NCBI RefSeq assembly: GCF_900096975.1
Contig: NZ_FMYQ01000018.1
Coordinates: 62,001 to 126,000, forward strand
Source of the DNA: Paraburkholderia lycopersici
Lineage (GTDB): Bacteria > Pseudomonadota > Gammaproteobacteria > Burkholderiales > Burkholderiaceae
DNA: 64,000 nt
Reading direction: 5' to 3'
Positions 15,912 to 24,981 of this stretch are shown in pieces; within the stretch, counting starts at the first letter, position 1; every line of letters starts with the position of its first letter. Position numbers and translations under genes: made by a program. Below the pieces are notes generated by a model. It searched no databases. It was not told the DNA's origin and saw nothing but the letters and a program-made list of their open reading frames with translations.

Positions 15912-16273
15912 ATTTCTGCCGCGCTTTCATCGATTATCACTTCCCCACGATGGAGCGTTCGATTTATCCGCCTTCGCCCGCGCGGATTTTTTCTTCCTTT
16001 ATTACGCAAATCTCGTCGCCGGCTGTCGGGTGCCCGCAGCGCAAGCCTTCGCGCGTTACGCAATTCGATGACCGCGTCATGCTCATTGTAAGCGGATGGA
16101 AAGCGCTTGCCATTTGAATACGCAGACCGCTAAACTCGCCATTCACCGACCATGCGGTCAGCATTTGTGCGTTGATTTCCGGCAACCGATTATCGGTCTG
16201 CGCATGAGGTAATCGGCCGCGGCGCGCCACAAAATCCGGTGCAATAAAGAAAACGATTATCGAAGGAGTGGAG

Positions 16274-17440
16274 ATGCAGTTGGTTTGGCGTTGGATGGGG
16301 GCGGCTTGCGTCGCGACCGGGGTGCTCGCGGCGACGGCCAGCGGGGCATATGCAGACGTGAAGATCGGTGTGACGCTGTCGGCCACGGGGCCGGCCGCCT
16401 CGCTCGGGATTCCGGAAAAGAACACCGTTGCGCTGCTGCCGAAGGAAATCGCGGGCCAGAAAGTCGATTACATCGTGCTCGACGACGCCACCGATTCCAC
16501 GCAGGCCGTGAAGAACGCGCGCAAGCTGACGAGCGAAGACCACGTCGACGCGTTGATCGGCTCGACCGTCGTGCCGAACTCGCTTGCCATGATCGATGTG
16601 GCCGCTGAAACCTCCACGCCGATGATCTCGATGGCCGCCGCGGCCAGCATCGTCGAGCCGATGGATGCGAAGCGCGCCTGGGTCTTCAAGACACCGCAGA
16701 ACGACGCGCTAATGGCGGGCGCCATTGCGCAGCACATGGCTGCCCACGGCGTGAAGACGGTGGCCTTCATCGGCTTCGCGGATGCCTATGGCGAGAGCTG
16801 GTACAAGGAGTTTGGCGCGGCCGCGGCGAAGCGGAACATCAAGATCGTCGCAAACGAGCGCTTCGCGCGTAACGATGCCTCGGTCACGGGGCAGGTGCTC
16901 AAGATGATCTCGCAGCACCCCGACGCCGTGCTGGTCGCGGGGGCGGGTACGCCGGCCGCGCTGCCGCAGAAGACGCTCAAGGAGCGCGGCTACGCGGGCA
17001 AGTACTACCAGACGCACGGCGTCGCCAACAACGACTTCCTGCGCGTGTGCGGCAAGGATTGCGACGGCACGTATCTGCCCGCGGGGCCGCTGCTCGTCGC
17101 CGACCAGTTGCCGGATTCGAATCCCGTGAAGCAATCGGCGCTTGCCTACAAGGCCGCTTATGAAAAGGCCTACGGCGCGGGCTCGATCTCGACGTTCGGC
17201 GGTCATGCGTGGGACGCGGGCCTGCTGCTCCAGCACGCCATTCCGGTCGCACTGAAGGCCGGTCAGCCGGGCACGAAGGCGTTTCGCGAGGCGCTGCGCG
17301 CCGCGCTTGAAAACTCGCGCGACGTGGCGGGCGCACACGGCATCTTCGACATGAGCGCGACCGATCATGCGGGCCTCGACCAGCGGGCTCGCGTGATGGT
17401 GGAGATCGTCGGCGGCAAGTGGAAGCTCGCCGGCGACTGA
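16274..17440 (+). CDS. Periplasmic amino-acid-type binding protein, copy 1
   Basis: A 388-residue type I periplasmic receptor. The signal peptide (GAACVATGVLAATASGAYA) is followed by DVKIGVTLSATGPAASLGIP, the typical leucine-binding-protein start. Cysteines in VCGKDCDG probably form a disulfide. AAGGAG lies ideally before ATG 16274. It is followed by a terminator, then a close paralogue and the second permease set. By eye most aligned residues are identical between the two copies, indicating a tandem duplication. The pair probably shares one membrane complex with different ligand preferences or expression. Confidence 0.92.
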   Translation: MQLVWRWMGAACVATGVLAATASGAYADVKIGVTLSATGPAASLGIPEKNTVALLPKEIAGQKVDYIVLDDATDSTQAVKNARKLTSEDHVDALIGSTVVPNSLAMIDVAAETSTPMISMAAAASIVEPMDAKRAWVFKTPQNDALMAGAIAQHMAAHGVKTVAFIGFADAYGESWYKEFGAAAAKRNIKIVANERFARNDASVTGQVLKMISQHPDAVLVAGAGTPAALPQKTLKERGYAGKYYQTHGVANNDFLRVCGKDCDGTYLPAGPLLVADQLPDSNPVKQSALAYKAAYEKAYGAGSISTFGGHAWDAGLLLQHAIPVALKAGQPGTKAFREALRAALENSRDVAGAHGIFDMSATDHAGLDQRARVMVEIVGGKWKLAGD

Positions 17441-17462
17441 GCGCCGGCTGAACGTCACACGG

Positions 17463-17501
17463 AACAAAAAAGGCACGCTCATTCGAGGTGCCTTTTTTGT
17501 T
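17463..17501. terminator. Terminator between the tandem binding-protein genes
   Basis: AACAAAAAAGGCAC (17463-17476) pairs with GTGCCTTTTTTGTT (17488-17501) around an 11-base loop. Perfect, with A and T runs on both sides, so usable in either direction. It uncouples copy 1 from the rest of the operon. Confidence 0.85.
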
Positions 17502-17804
17502 GCCGGTACAACGGCTTTGCAGCAGCAGGGAAGGCAGCAACGGCAGGGGCGTCTTGCACGGAATCGGAACAAGCGCGAAGCGCCGGTTCCGCCCGGCAAG
17601 GCGGAAGTCGATAAAGCGGAACGCGCGCCCTTTGGCGCGGTGGCTTGTGCAGCGCCGCAGGCAGGGAAAACCATGCATCACACGCGCGTTCCCGATTACT
17701 ACACTCAAAGGCCGGCGTCGATTTACGAACATCGTAGTGATTTCGTGACAAAAGCGGCGCAGGATCAATCGACAGCACGCAGACAAAGCGTTTGGAGACG
17801 CGCA

Positions 17805-18974
17805 ATGAAAACGAAGAATTGGGTTTTGAGGTCGGTTAGTGCCGGACTCGCAGCGGCGCTGATGGGCACGGCGGGCCTTGCCGCCGCGCAGGTGAAGATT
17901 GGCGTGACGCTCTCGGCAACGGGGCCGGCGGCGTCGCTCGGCATTCCGGAGAAGAACACGATCGCGCTGCTGCCCAAGGAGATTGCGGGCAAGAGCGTGC
18001 AGTACATCGTGCTCGACGATGCTTCGGACACGAGCAAGGCCGTGCAGAACACGCACAAGCTGATCGACGAAGACCACGTGGACGCCATCATCGGCTCGTC
18101 GGTCACGCCGAATTCGCTCGCGATGCTAGACGTCGTTTCGCAGGGCAAGACGCCGATGATCTCGCTCGCCGCGTCGGCGGCGATCGTCGAGCCGATGGAC
18201 GCCAAGCGCCAGTGGGCCTTCAAGACGCCGCAGAACGACAGCCTGATGGCCGACGCGCTCGCGAGCTACATGGAGAAGCACGGCGTGAAGACAGTGGGCT
18301 TCATTGGCTTCACCGACGCCTATGGCGACAGCTGGTACAAGGAGTTCAGCAACGCGGCCGCGAAGCACAACCTCAAGATCGTCGCGAACGAACGCTATAA
18401 CCGCACCGATTCGTCGGTGACGGGCCAGGCGCTCAAGCTGATGTCGGCCAATCCCGATGCGGTGCTGATCGCGGGCTCGGGCACGCCTTCGGCGCTGCCC
18501 GCGACCACGCTCAAGGATCGCGGTTACAAGGGCAAGATCTATCAGACGCACGGCGTGGCGAACAACGACTTCCTGCGCGTCTGCGGCAAGGACTGCGAAG
18601 GCGAGCTGCTGCCCGCGGGCCCGATCCTCGTGGCCGATCAACTGCCCGATTCCAACCCGGTGAAGAAGTCGGCGCTGGCCTATAAGGCGGCTTACGAGAA
18701 GGCGTATGGCGCCGGCTCGGTGGCGACCTTCGGCGGTCATGCCTGGGATGCCGGCCAGATGCTCGAGCGCGCGATTCCGGTCGCGCTGAAGGCGGGCCAG
18801 CCGGGCACCGAGGCGTTCCGCGTGGCGCTGCGCGGTGCGCTCGAGAACGTGAAGGAACTGCCGCTCTCGCACGGCATCATGAACACGACGGCCACGAACC
18901 ACAACGGCCTCGATGAGCGCGCACGCGTGATCGTCGAAATCGTCGACAGCAAGTGGAAGCTGCAGAGCGAGTAA
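17805..18974 (+). CDS. Periplasmic amino-acid-type binding protein, copy 2
   Basis: A 389-residue paralogue of the preceding receptor with the same architecture: signal peptide (SAGLAAALMGTAGLAAA), QVKIGVTLSATGPAASLGIP, HGVANNDFLRVCGKDCEGE and a matching C-terminus (VIVEIVDSKWKLQSE). GGAG precedes ATG 17805. The 303 bases upstream (17502-17804) hold no gene and must carry its own promoter, since a terminator ends copy 1. It is probably the main receptor for the permeases that follow 248 bases downstream. Confidence 0.92.
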   Translation: MKTKNWVLRSVSAGLAAALMGTAGLAAAQVKIGVTLSATGPAASLGIPEKNTIALLPKEIAGKSVQYIVLDDASDTSKAVQNTHKLIDEDHVDAIIGSSVTPNSLAMLDVVSQGKTPMISLAASAAIVEPMDAKRQWAFKTPQNDSLMADALASYMEKHGVKTVGFIGFTDAYGDSWYKEFSNAAAKHNLKIVANERYNRTDSSVTGQALKLMSANPDAVLIAGSGTPSALPATTLKDRGYKGKIYQTHGVANNDFLRVCGKDCEGELLPAGPILVADQLPDSNPVKKSALAYKAAYEKAYGAGSVATFGGHAWDAGQMLERAIPVALKAGQPGTEAFRVALRGALENVKELPLSHGIMNTTATNHNGLDERARVIVEIVDSKWKLQSE

Positions 18975-19222
18975 TTCGCGACGCTCGGGAAAGCGCTGCG
19001 CGTTTTCCCGTGAAACACGCGCGCGTACCACAGCGTCATTCTGGCCGCTGAGAATTGCGGCCGGCATGGCGACCGGTGTGCGGCCAACGGGCTGCGCGCC
19101 GGTTGCGCACCGGCTGTTCATACACGAAATCCGAACCGCGCGTTCGCCGGTTCTTTCCCGCATTGCCGCTTTTTCGACGTTGCTGTTTTCCGGGTTCCAG
19201 AAGGTTTCAGGAAGAGGGGAGT

Positions 19223-20278
19223 ATGGATTTATCGATCGCCGCGATCCTCGCGCAGGACGGCATCACCACCGGTGCGATCTACGCGTTGCTTGCACTCGCA
19301 TTGGTGCTGGTGTTTTCCGTCACGCGGGTGATCTTCATTCCGCAGGGCGAATTCGTTTCGTACGGCGCGCTCACGCTTGCCGCGCTGCAATCGCAGAAGT
19401 TTCCGGCCACGTGCTGGCTGCTCGTCGCGCTCGGCGCGGCGTGCTTCGTTGTCGAGACAGCCGGGCTCGTGCGCCACGCCGAGCGCCGCCGTCACGCGGC
19501 GCGCACGCTCGTCGCGCTCGCGGGCAAATATCTGCTCTTTCCCATTGCGCTCTATGCGATCACGCGCGGCGTGGCGAGCCAGCAATTGCCCATGGTCGTG
19601 CAGATCGCTCTCACGCTTGCGATCGTCGTGCCGATGGGGCCATTCATCTACAGGCTCGCCTATCAGCCCATTGCCGAGGCGACCACGCTGCTGCTGCTGA
19701 TCGTGGCAGTGGCCGTGCACTTCGCGATGGTGGGGCTCGGGCTCGTGATGTTCGGCGCGGAAGGCTCGCGCACCAATGCATTCTCCGACGCCACGTTCAA
19801 CATCGGCAGCCTCTCGATTTCGGGGCAAAGCCTCTGGGTGATCGGCACGGCAGCCGTGCTGATCGTCGCGCTGTATCTGTATTTCGACCGCACGATTTCG
19901 GGCAAGGCGCTGCGCGCGACCTCGGTGAACCGGCTCGGTGCGCGGCTCGTCGGCATCGGCACCACGCAGGCCGGGCGGCTCGCGTTCACGCTGGCCGCGG
20001 GACTCGGCGCGCTGTGCGGCATTCTCGTCTCGCCGCTCACCACGATTTACTACGACTCGGGCTTCCTGATCGGCTTGAAGGGCTTCGTGGGCGCGATTAT
20101 CGGTGGGCTGGTGAGTTATCCGCTGGCTGCGGCGGGCTCGGTGTTCGTGGGCCTGCTGGAATCGTACTCGTCGTTCTGGGCGAGCTCTTACAAGGAAGTG
20201 ATCGTGTTCACGCTGATCATCCCCGTGCTGCTGTGGCGCTCGCTCTCGACGCCGCACGCCGAAGAGGAAGAGGAGTGA
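19223..20278 (+). CDS. ABC transporter permease, LivH type (second transporter)
   Basis: A 351-residue permease, longer than a usual LivH (about 300). It starts MDLSIAAILAQDGITTGAIYALLALALVLVFSV, with an insert of roughly 50 residues after the second helix containing a charged loop (RHAERRRHAARTL). The conserved TSVNRLGARLVGIGT coupling segment is present, and the protein ends in an acidic tail (HAEEEEE). AGGAAGAGGGGA lies before ATG 19223. It is separated by only 4 bases from the fused LivM-LivG gene. Confidence 0.88.
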   Translation: MDLSIAAILAQDGITTGAIYALLALALVLVFSVTRVIFIPQGEFVSYGALTLAALQSQKFPATCWLLVALGAACFVVETAGLVRHAERRRHAARTLVALAGKYLLFPIALYAITRGVASQQLPMVVQIALTLAIVVPMGPFIYRLAYQPIAEATTLLLLIVAVAVHFAMVGLGLVMFGAEGSRTNAFSDATFNIGSLSISGQSLWVIGTAAVLIVALYLYFDRTISGKALRATSVNRLGARLVGIGTTQAGRLAFTLAAGLGALCGILVSPLTTIYYDSGFLIGLKGFVGAIIGGLVSYPLAAAGSVFVGLLESYSSFWASSYKEVIVFTLIIPVLLWRSLSTPHAEEEEE

Positions 20279-20282
20279 CGCG

Positions 20283-22070
20283 ATGAAACGAATCGTCATG
20301 CACAACCGCTTCTTCTGGCTGTTCCTCGTGGTGGTGTTCGCGCTGCCGGTGCTGCCGCATCCGCTGCACGTGCCCGAGTACTGGATCACGCTGCTCAACT
20401 ATATCGGCCTCTATTCGATCGTCGCGATCGGACTCGTGCTGCTAACGGGCATCGGCGGAATGACGAGCTTCGGGCAGGCCGCGTTCGTCGGATTGGGCGC
20501 CTATGCGACCGCGTACCTGACGACGCAGTACGGCGTTTCACCGTGGCTCGCGCTGATCGTCGGCGTGGTGCTCACGGGGCTCGTGGCGCTCGTTCTGGGG
20601 CTCGTCACGATGCGGCTCTCGGGGCACTTCCTGCCGCTCGGCACGATCGCCTGGGGCCTTGCGCTGTTCTTCCTGTTCGGCAATCTCGACATGCTGGGCA
20701 AGTACGACGGCATTAACGGGATTCCCGTGCTGAACGTGCTCGGCGTCGACCTGGAGTCCGGCCGCCATATCTATTACCTGATCTGGTTTGTAGTGCTCGC
20801 GTCCGTGCTTTCTGTTCAAAACCTGCTTAATAGCCGCATGGGCCGGGCGATCCGCGCGCTGCGCGGCGGCGGCATGATGGCCGAGGCCATGGGGGTGAAC
20901 ACCGGCTGGATGCGCGTGGTGATTTTCGTCTATGCCGCTGTGCTCGCGGCCGTGTCGGGCTTCCTCTACGCGCATTTGCAGCGGGCTGTGAACCCGACGC
21001 CGTTCGGCCTGAATCACGGCATCGAGTATCTCTTCATGGCCGTAGTGGGCGGCGTGGCACACGTCTGGGGCGCGGTGCTCGGCGCGGCGATCCTGACCGT
21101 GCTGCAGGACTGGCTGCAGACGCTGCTGCCCAAGCTGCTCGGCGAGAACGGTAACTTCGAGATCATCGTCTTCGGCATTTTGATGGTGCTGCTGCTGCAA
21201 TACGCGCGGCGGGGCGTCTGGCCGTTCGTGGCGCGCTTCTTCCCGCGAGGTCCACAGGCGCATGTGCCCGAGCACGCGGAAGCATTGCCGCAGCGCAGCA
21301 AGCCTGCGGCGAGTGAAATGCTGCTGAAAGTTGATAAGGCGCGTAAGCAGTTCGGCGGTCTCGTGGCCGTGAACGATGTGAGCTTCGAGGTGAAGGCGGG
21401 CCAGATCATCGGCCTGATCGGACCCAACGGCGCGGGCAAGTCGACGACGTTCAATCTCGTGACGGGCGTGCTTCAGCCGACCAGTGGAGAGATCACATTT
21501 CGCGGGGAGCGCATCGACCGCCTGACTTCACGTGAAATCGTGGCACGCGGCATCGGCCGCACGTTCCAGCACGTCAAGCTGCTTCCGACGATGACGGTGC
21601 TCGAGAACGTCGCCATTGGCGCGCATCTGCGCGGCCACGCGGGTGTGCTGCGCAGCGTCGTCAAGCTCAACGGGGCGGAGGAGGGGCGGCTCATGAGCGA
21701 AGCGGCGAAGCAGATTCGCCGTGTCGGGCTTGAACAGCATATGTATGACGAAGCGGGTAGCCTTGCGCTCGGCCAGCAGCGGATTCTGGAGATTGCGCGC
21801 GCGCTGTGCTGCGATCCGACCTTGCTGCTGCTCGACGAGCCGGCCGCCGGGCTGCGCTACCAGGAAAAGCAACAACTCGCAGCGCTGCTGCGCAAGCTCA
21901 GAGAAGAGGGGATGAGCGTGCTGCTCGTCGAACATGACATGGATTTCGTGATGAATCTCACGGATCGGCTAGTGGTGATGGAGTTCGGTACGCGTATCGC
22001 GGAAGGTTTGCCGGAGGACGTGCAGAAGGATCCGGCCGTGCTCGAAGCGTATTTGGGCGGAGTGGAATGA
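20283..22070 (+). CDS. Fused LivM permease-LivG ATPase
   Basis: A 595-residue fusion. Residues about 1-325 are a LivM-type permease (GIGGMTSFGQAAFVGLGAYA, coupling segment ALRGGGMMAEAMGVNTG). After a short linker (HAEALPQRSKPAA), residues about 340-595 form a LivG-type ATPase with Walker A GPNGAGKST, signature LALGQQRILEIARA, Walker B LLLLDEPAAGL and switch VEHDM. The frame is open throughout with no internal stop, so the fusion is genuine unless the assembly is wrong. Such fusions are known in this transporter family. It guarantees equal amounts of permease and ATPase. Confidence 0.93.
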   Translation: MKRIVMHNRFFWLFLVVVFALPVLPHPLHVPEYWITLLNYIGLYSIVAIGLVLLTGIGGMTSFGQAAFVGLGAYATAYLTTQYGVSPWLALIVGVVLTGLVALVLGLVTMRLSGHFLPLGTIAWGLALFFLFGNLDMLGKYDGINGIPVLNVLGVDLESGRHIYYLIWFVVLASVLSVQNLLNSRMGRAIRALRGGGMMAEAMGVNTGWMRVVIFVYAAVLAAVSGFLYAHLQRAVNPTPFGLNHGIEYLFMAVVGGVAHVWGAVLGAAILTVLQDWLQTLLPKLLGENGNFEIIVFGILMVLLLQYARRGVWPFVARFFPRGPQAHVPEHAEALPQRSKPAASEMLLKVDKARKQFGGLVAVNDVSFEVKAGQIIGLIGPNGAGKSTTFNLVTGVLQPTSGEITFRGERIDRLTSREIVARGIGRTFQHVKLLPTMTVLENVAIGAHLRGHAGVLRSVVKLNGAEEGRLMSEAAKQIRRVGLEQHMYDEAGSLALGQQRILEIARALCCDPTLLLLDEPAAGLRYQEKQQLAALLRKLREEGMSVLLVEHDMDFVMNLTDRLVVMEFGTRIAEGLPEDVQKDPAVLEAYLGGVE

Positions 22071-22816
22071 TGACGGCACCTGTACTGGAAGTCTCCGGGC
22101 TCGCGGTTCGCTACGGCAAGATCGAGGCGCTGCACAAGGCGGCGATCAAGGTGGGCGCTGGGCAAATCGTCTCCGTGATCGGTCCGAACGGCGCCGGCAA
22201 GTCCACGTTACTCAACGCCGTCATGGGCGCACTGCCCGTAACCGGGCACGCGAGCGGCCGCGTCGCTTATATGGGCGAAGAGATCGGCGCATTGCCGATC
22301 GAGCGCCGCGTCGCGCGTGGCATGTGCCTCGTGCCGGAAAAGCGCGAGCTGTTTGCCTCGATGACGGTAGAGGACAACCTCGTGCTCGGGGCCTATCGAC
22401 GCAAGCGCGCGGGTGAACGTAATTTCCTCGACCAGCTCGAGCCGGTATTTGCGTTGTTTCCGCGGTTGAAGGAACGTCGTGCGCAGGCGGCGGGGACGCT
22501 GTCCGGCGGCGAACGGCAGATGCTCGCGGTGGGCCGCGCTCTCATGGGCAAGCCGGATCTGCTGATGCTCGATGAACCGAGCTTGGGTTTGGCGCCGCTG
22601 ATCGTGAAGGAAATCTTTCACATTATTAGTGCGCTGCGGCAAACCGGTGTCGCGACACTGCTCATCGAGCAGAATGCACGGGCTGCCTTGCAGATTTCCG
22701 ACTATGGCTATGTGCTGGAAACCGGTGATCTGGCGCTTGAAGGGGCTGCCGATGACTTGGCGCAGAATCCCCGAGTTATCGAGACGTACCTCGGCTTGGC
22801 CAAGAAGCCGGTCTAA
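22067..22816 (+). CDS. ABC transporter ATPase, LivF type (second transporter)
   Basis: A 249-residue ATPase overlapping the fusion gene by ATGA. Walker A GPNGAGKST, signature LSGGERQMLAVGRAL, Walker B LLMLDEPSLGLAP and switch IEQNAR are all intact, unlike its counterpart in the first transporter. It is the last gene of the second transporter operon and is followed within 30 bases by the parS-containing terminator. Confidence 0.93.
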   Translation: MMTAPVLEVSGLAVRYGKIEALHKAAIKVGAGQIVSVIGPNGAGKSTLLNAVMGALPVTGHASGRVAYMGEEIGALPIERRVARGMCLVPEKRELFASMTVEDNLVLGAYRRKRAGERNFLDQLEPVFALFPRLKERRAQAAGTLSGGERQMLAVGRALMGKPDLLMLDEPSLGLAPLIVKEIFHIISALRQTGVATLLIEQNARAALQISDYGYVLETGDLALEGAADDLAQNPRVIETYLGLAKKPV

Positions 22817-22841
22817 TCTCATCAATCGCTGTAGAAATGGG

Positions 22842-22874
22842 CGGCGTGTTTCACGTGAAACACGCCGTTTTTTT
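22842..22874 (+). terminator. Intrinsic terminator built on parS
   Basis: CGGCGTGTTTCAC (22842-22854) and GTGAAACACGCCG (22855-22867) form a perfect palindrome followed directly by seven T residues (22868-22874). It would end the transporter transcript 26 bases after livF. The centre of the stem is the parS sequence. Confidence 0.8.
22847..22862. other. parS centromere site 1
   Basis: TGTTTCACGTGAAACA, a perfect 16-bp match to the consensus parS bound by chromosomal ParB. It lies 3.7 kb from parB and just upstream of mnmG, where origin-proximal parS sites are expected. Confidence 0.93.
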
Positions 22875-22950
22875 GCGCCCTATGGCCCTTGGAGCGTGCT
22901 GCCGTGGAGCCACAAAATTCGGGTGTGAACGGCGCAAAACCTGAAACCGT

Positions 22951-22956
22951 TATAAT
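22951..22956 (+). promoter_or_regulatory. mnmG promoter -10 element
   Basis: A perfect TATAAT 67 bases before the mnmG start and just after the parS-terminator. No good -35 lies 17 bases upstream, so the element is a candidate only. Confidence 0.5.
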
Positions 22957-23022
22957 TCGCGTATACCACTTTTTCTGAGAAGGCTCACGCGGTCGTTTCC
23001 GTCCATGCGTGAGGTCCCCGCC

Positions 23023-24981
23023 ATGCTTTATCCCACAGAGTTTGACGTAATCGTCGTCGGCGGCGGCCACGCCGGAACCGAGGCTGCACTTGCTGCCGCC
23101 CGTATGGGCGTCAAGACGCTTCTGCTTACGCACAATATCGAAACGCTCGGCCAGATGAGCTGCAATCCGTCGATTGGCGGCATTGGCAAAGGCCATCTGG
23201 TCAAGGAAGTCGATGCGCTGAGCGGTGCCATGGCCGCCGCGACGGACGAGGGCGGAATCCAGTTCCGCATCCTCAATTCGTCCAAGGGCCCAGCCGTCCG
23301 AGCCACGCGCGCGCAGGCCGATCGCATTCTTTACAAGGCGGCGATCCGTCGGCGTCTCGAAGATCAGCCGAATCTCTGGCTGTTCCAGCAGGCCGTCGAA
23401 GATCTAATGGTCGAGGGCGACCGCGTGGTCGGCGCCGTGACGCAAGTCGGAATTCGCTTCCGTAGCCGCGCAGTTGTGCTGACGGCCGGAACCTTCCTCG
23501 ACGGCAAGATCCATGTGGGCCTGAACAACTACACGGGTGGTCGCGCCGGCGATCCCGCCGCCGTGACCCTTTCGTCGCGCCTTAAAGAACTGAAGCTGCC
23601 GCAGGGCCGCTTAAAGACGGGAACTCCACCGCGCATCGACGGCCGGACGATCGACTTTTCGGTGCTCGAAGAACAACCGGGTGACCTCGATCCCGTGCCG
23701 GTGTTCTCGTTCCTCGGCCGCGCGGAGCAGCACCCACGGCAGATTCCCTGCTGGGTTACGCACACGAACGAGCGCACGCACGACATCATTCGCGGCGGCC
23801 TCGACCGTTCGCCGATGTACACAGGGGTGATCGAAGGGGTGGGGCCGCGTTATTGTCCGTCGATCGAGGACAAGATTCATCGCTTCGCCTCGAAGGCATC
23901 ACATCAGATCTTTCTCGAGCCGGAAGGCCTGACGACGAACGAGTTCTACCCGAACGGAATTTCGACGAGCCTACCGTTCGACGTGCAGCTGGAACTCGTG
24001 CATTCGATGCGCGGGCTGGAGCACGCACACATCCTGCGTCCGGGCTACGCGATCGAGTACGACTACTTCGATCCACGTGGGTTGAAGGCCTCGCTCGAAA
24101 CGAAAGTGATCGACGGGCTGTTCTTTGCGGGCCAGATCAATGGCACGACCGGTTACGAAGAGGCAGCAGCGCAAGGTCTACTTGCTGGTATCAACGCGGG
24201 CCTGCAGGTACAGGGCAAGGATGCCTGGTGCCCGCGTCGCGATCAGGCTTATCTCGGCGTATTGGTCGACGATCTGGTGACGCGCGGTGTATCCGAGCCG
24301 TATCGCATGTTCACGAGCCGCGCCGAATACCGTTTGAGCCTGCGCGAAGACAATGCGGATATGCGTCTGACCGAAATCGGGCGCGAGCTGGGCGTTATCG
24401 ATGACGTTCGGTGGGATGCGTTCTGCCGCAAGCGTGACGCTGTTTCACGTGAAACAGAGCGTCTGAGGTCGACCTGGGTGAATCCCAAATCGCTTTCCGC
24501 TGAAGAGGCGACCGCGCTGCTCGGCAAGCCAATCGACCGCGAATACAATCTCGCCGACTTGCTGCGTCGTCCAGGCGTGACCTACGACGGCGTCTGTGGA
24601 CTGCGGGAGGGCGTCTGCGCACCCGATGCGCCGCTCGCCGAAGATGAGGTCCTGCTGGCTCAGATCAAGGAGCAGATCGAGATTGGCATCAAATATCAGG
24701 GCTACATCGACCGCCAGGCCGACGAGATCGAGCGCAACGGCGCAAACGAGAATACCCGTCTGCCGGAAGGGATCGATTACGCAGAAGTGCGCGGTTTGTC
24801 GTTCGAAGCACGCCAGAAGCTGAACCAGTTCCGTCCCGAGACCATCGGCCAGGCGTCTCGCATTTCGGGTATCACGCCCGCCGCAATTTCGCTGCTGATG
24901 GTGCACATCAAGCGCGGCCTCGGCCGCCGTCGCCAGAATTCCGGCGATACAGGCACCGACTCGACGCCGGTGACGCAATGA
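23023..24981 (+). CDS. mnmG: tRNA uridine-5-carboxymethylaminomethyl modification enzyme MnmG (GidA)
   Basis: A 652-residue FAD protein that, with MnmE, installs the carboxymethylaminomethyl group on U34 of certain tRNAs. It has the N-terminal FAD motif VVGGGHAGTEAALAAARMG, the family blocks CNPSIGGIGKGHLVKEVDAL and KTGTPPRIDGRTIDF, the INGTTGYEEAAAQGL segment, and the C-terminal helical domain ending in ISGITPAAISLLMVHIKRGL. ATG at 23023 gives the standard start. Its stop overlaps the rsmG start. A perfect parS lies inside the coding region. Confidence 0.97.
   Translation: MLYPTEFDVIVVGGGHAGTEAALAAARMGVKTLLLTHNIETLGQMSCNPSIGGIGKGHLVKEVDALSGAMAAATDEGGIQFRILNSSKGPAVRATRAQADRILYKAAIRRRLEDQPNLWLFQQAVEDLMVEGDRVVGAVTQVGIRFRSRAVVLTAGTFLDGKIHVGLNNYTGGRAGDPAAVTLSSRLKELKLPQGRLKTGTPPRIDGRTIDFSVLEEQPGDLDPVPVFSFLGRAEQHPRQIPCWVTHTNERTHDIIRGGLDRSPMYTGVIEGVGPRYCPSIEDKIHRFASKASHQIFLEPEGLTTNEFYPNGISTSLPFDVQLELVHSMRGLEHAHILRPGYAIEYDYFDPRGLKASLETKVIDGLFFAGQINGTTGYEEAAAQGLLAGINAGLQVQGKDAWCPRRDQAYLGVLVDDLVTRGVSEPYRMFTSRAEYRLSLREDNADMRLTEIGRELGVIDDVRWDAFCRKRDAVSRETERLRSTWVNPKSLSAEEATALLGKPIDREYNLADLLRRPGVTYDGVCGLREGVCAPDAPLAEDEVLLAQIKEQIEIGIKYQGYIDRQADEIERNGANENTRLPEGIDYAEVRGLSFEARQKLNQFRPETIGQASRISGITPAAISLLMVHIKRGLGRRRQNSGDTGTDSTPVTQ
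24441..24456. other. parS centromere site 2, inside mnmG
   Basis: TGTTTCACGTGAAACA, a second perfect 16-bp consensus site, within the mnmG reading frame, where it encodes part of the segment AVSRETERL. It is 1,594 bases from site 1. Confidence 0.93.
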
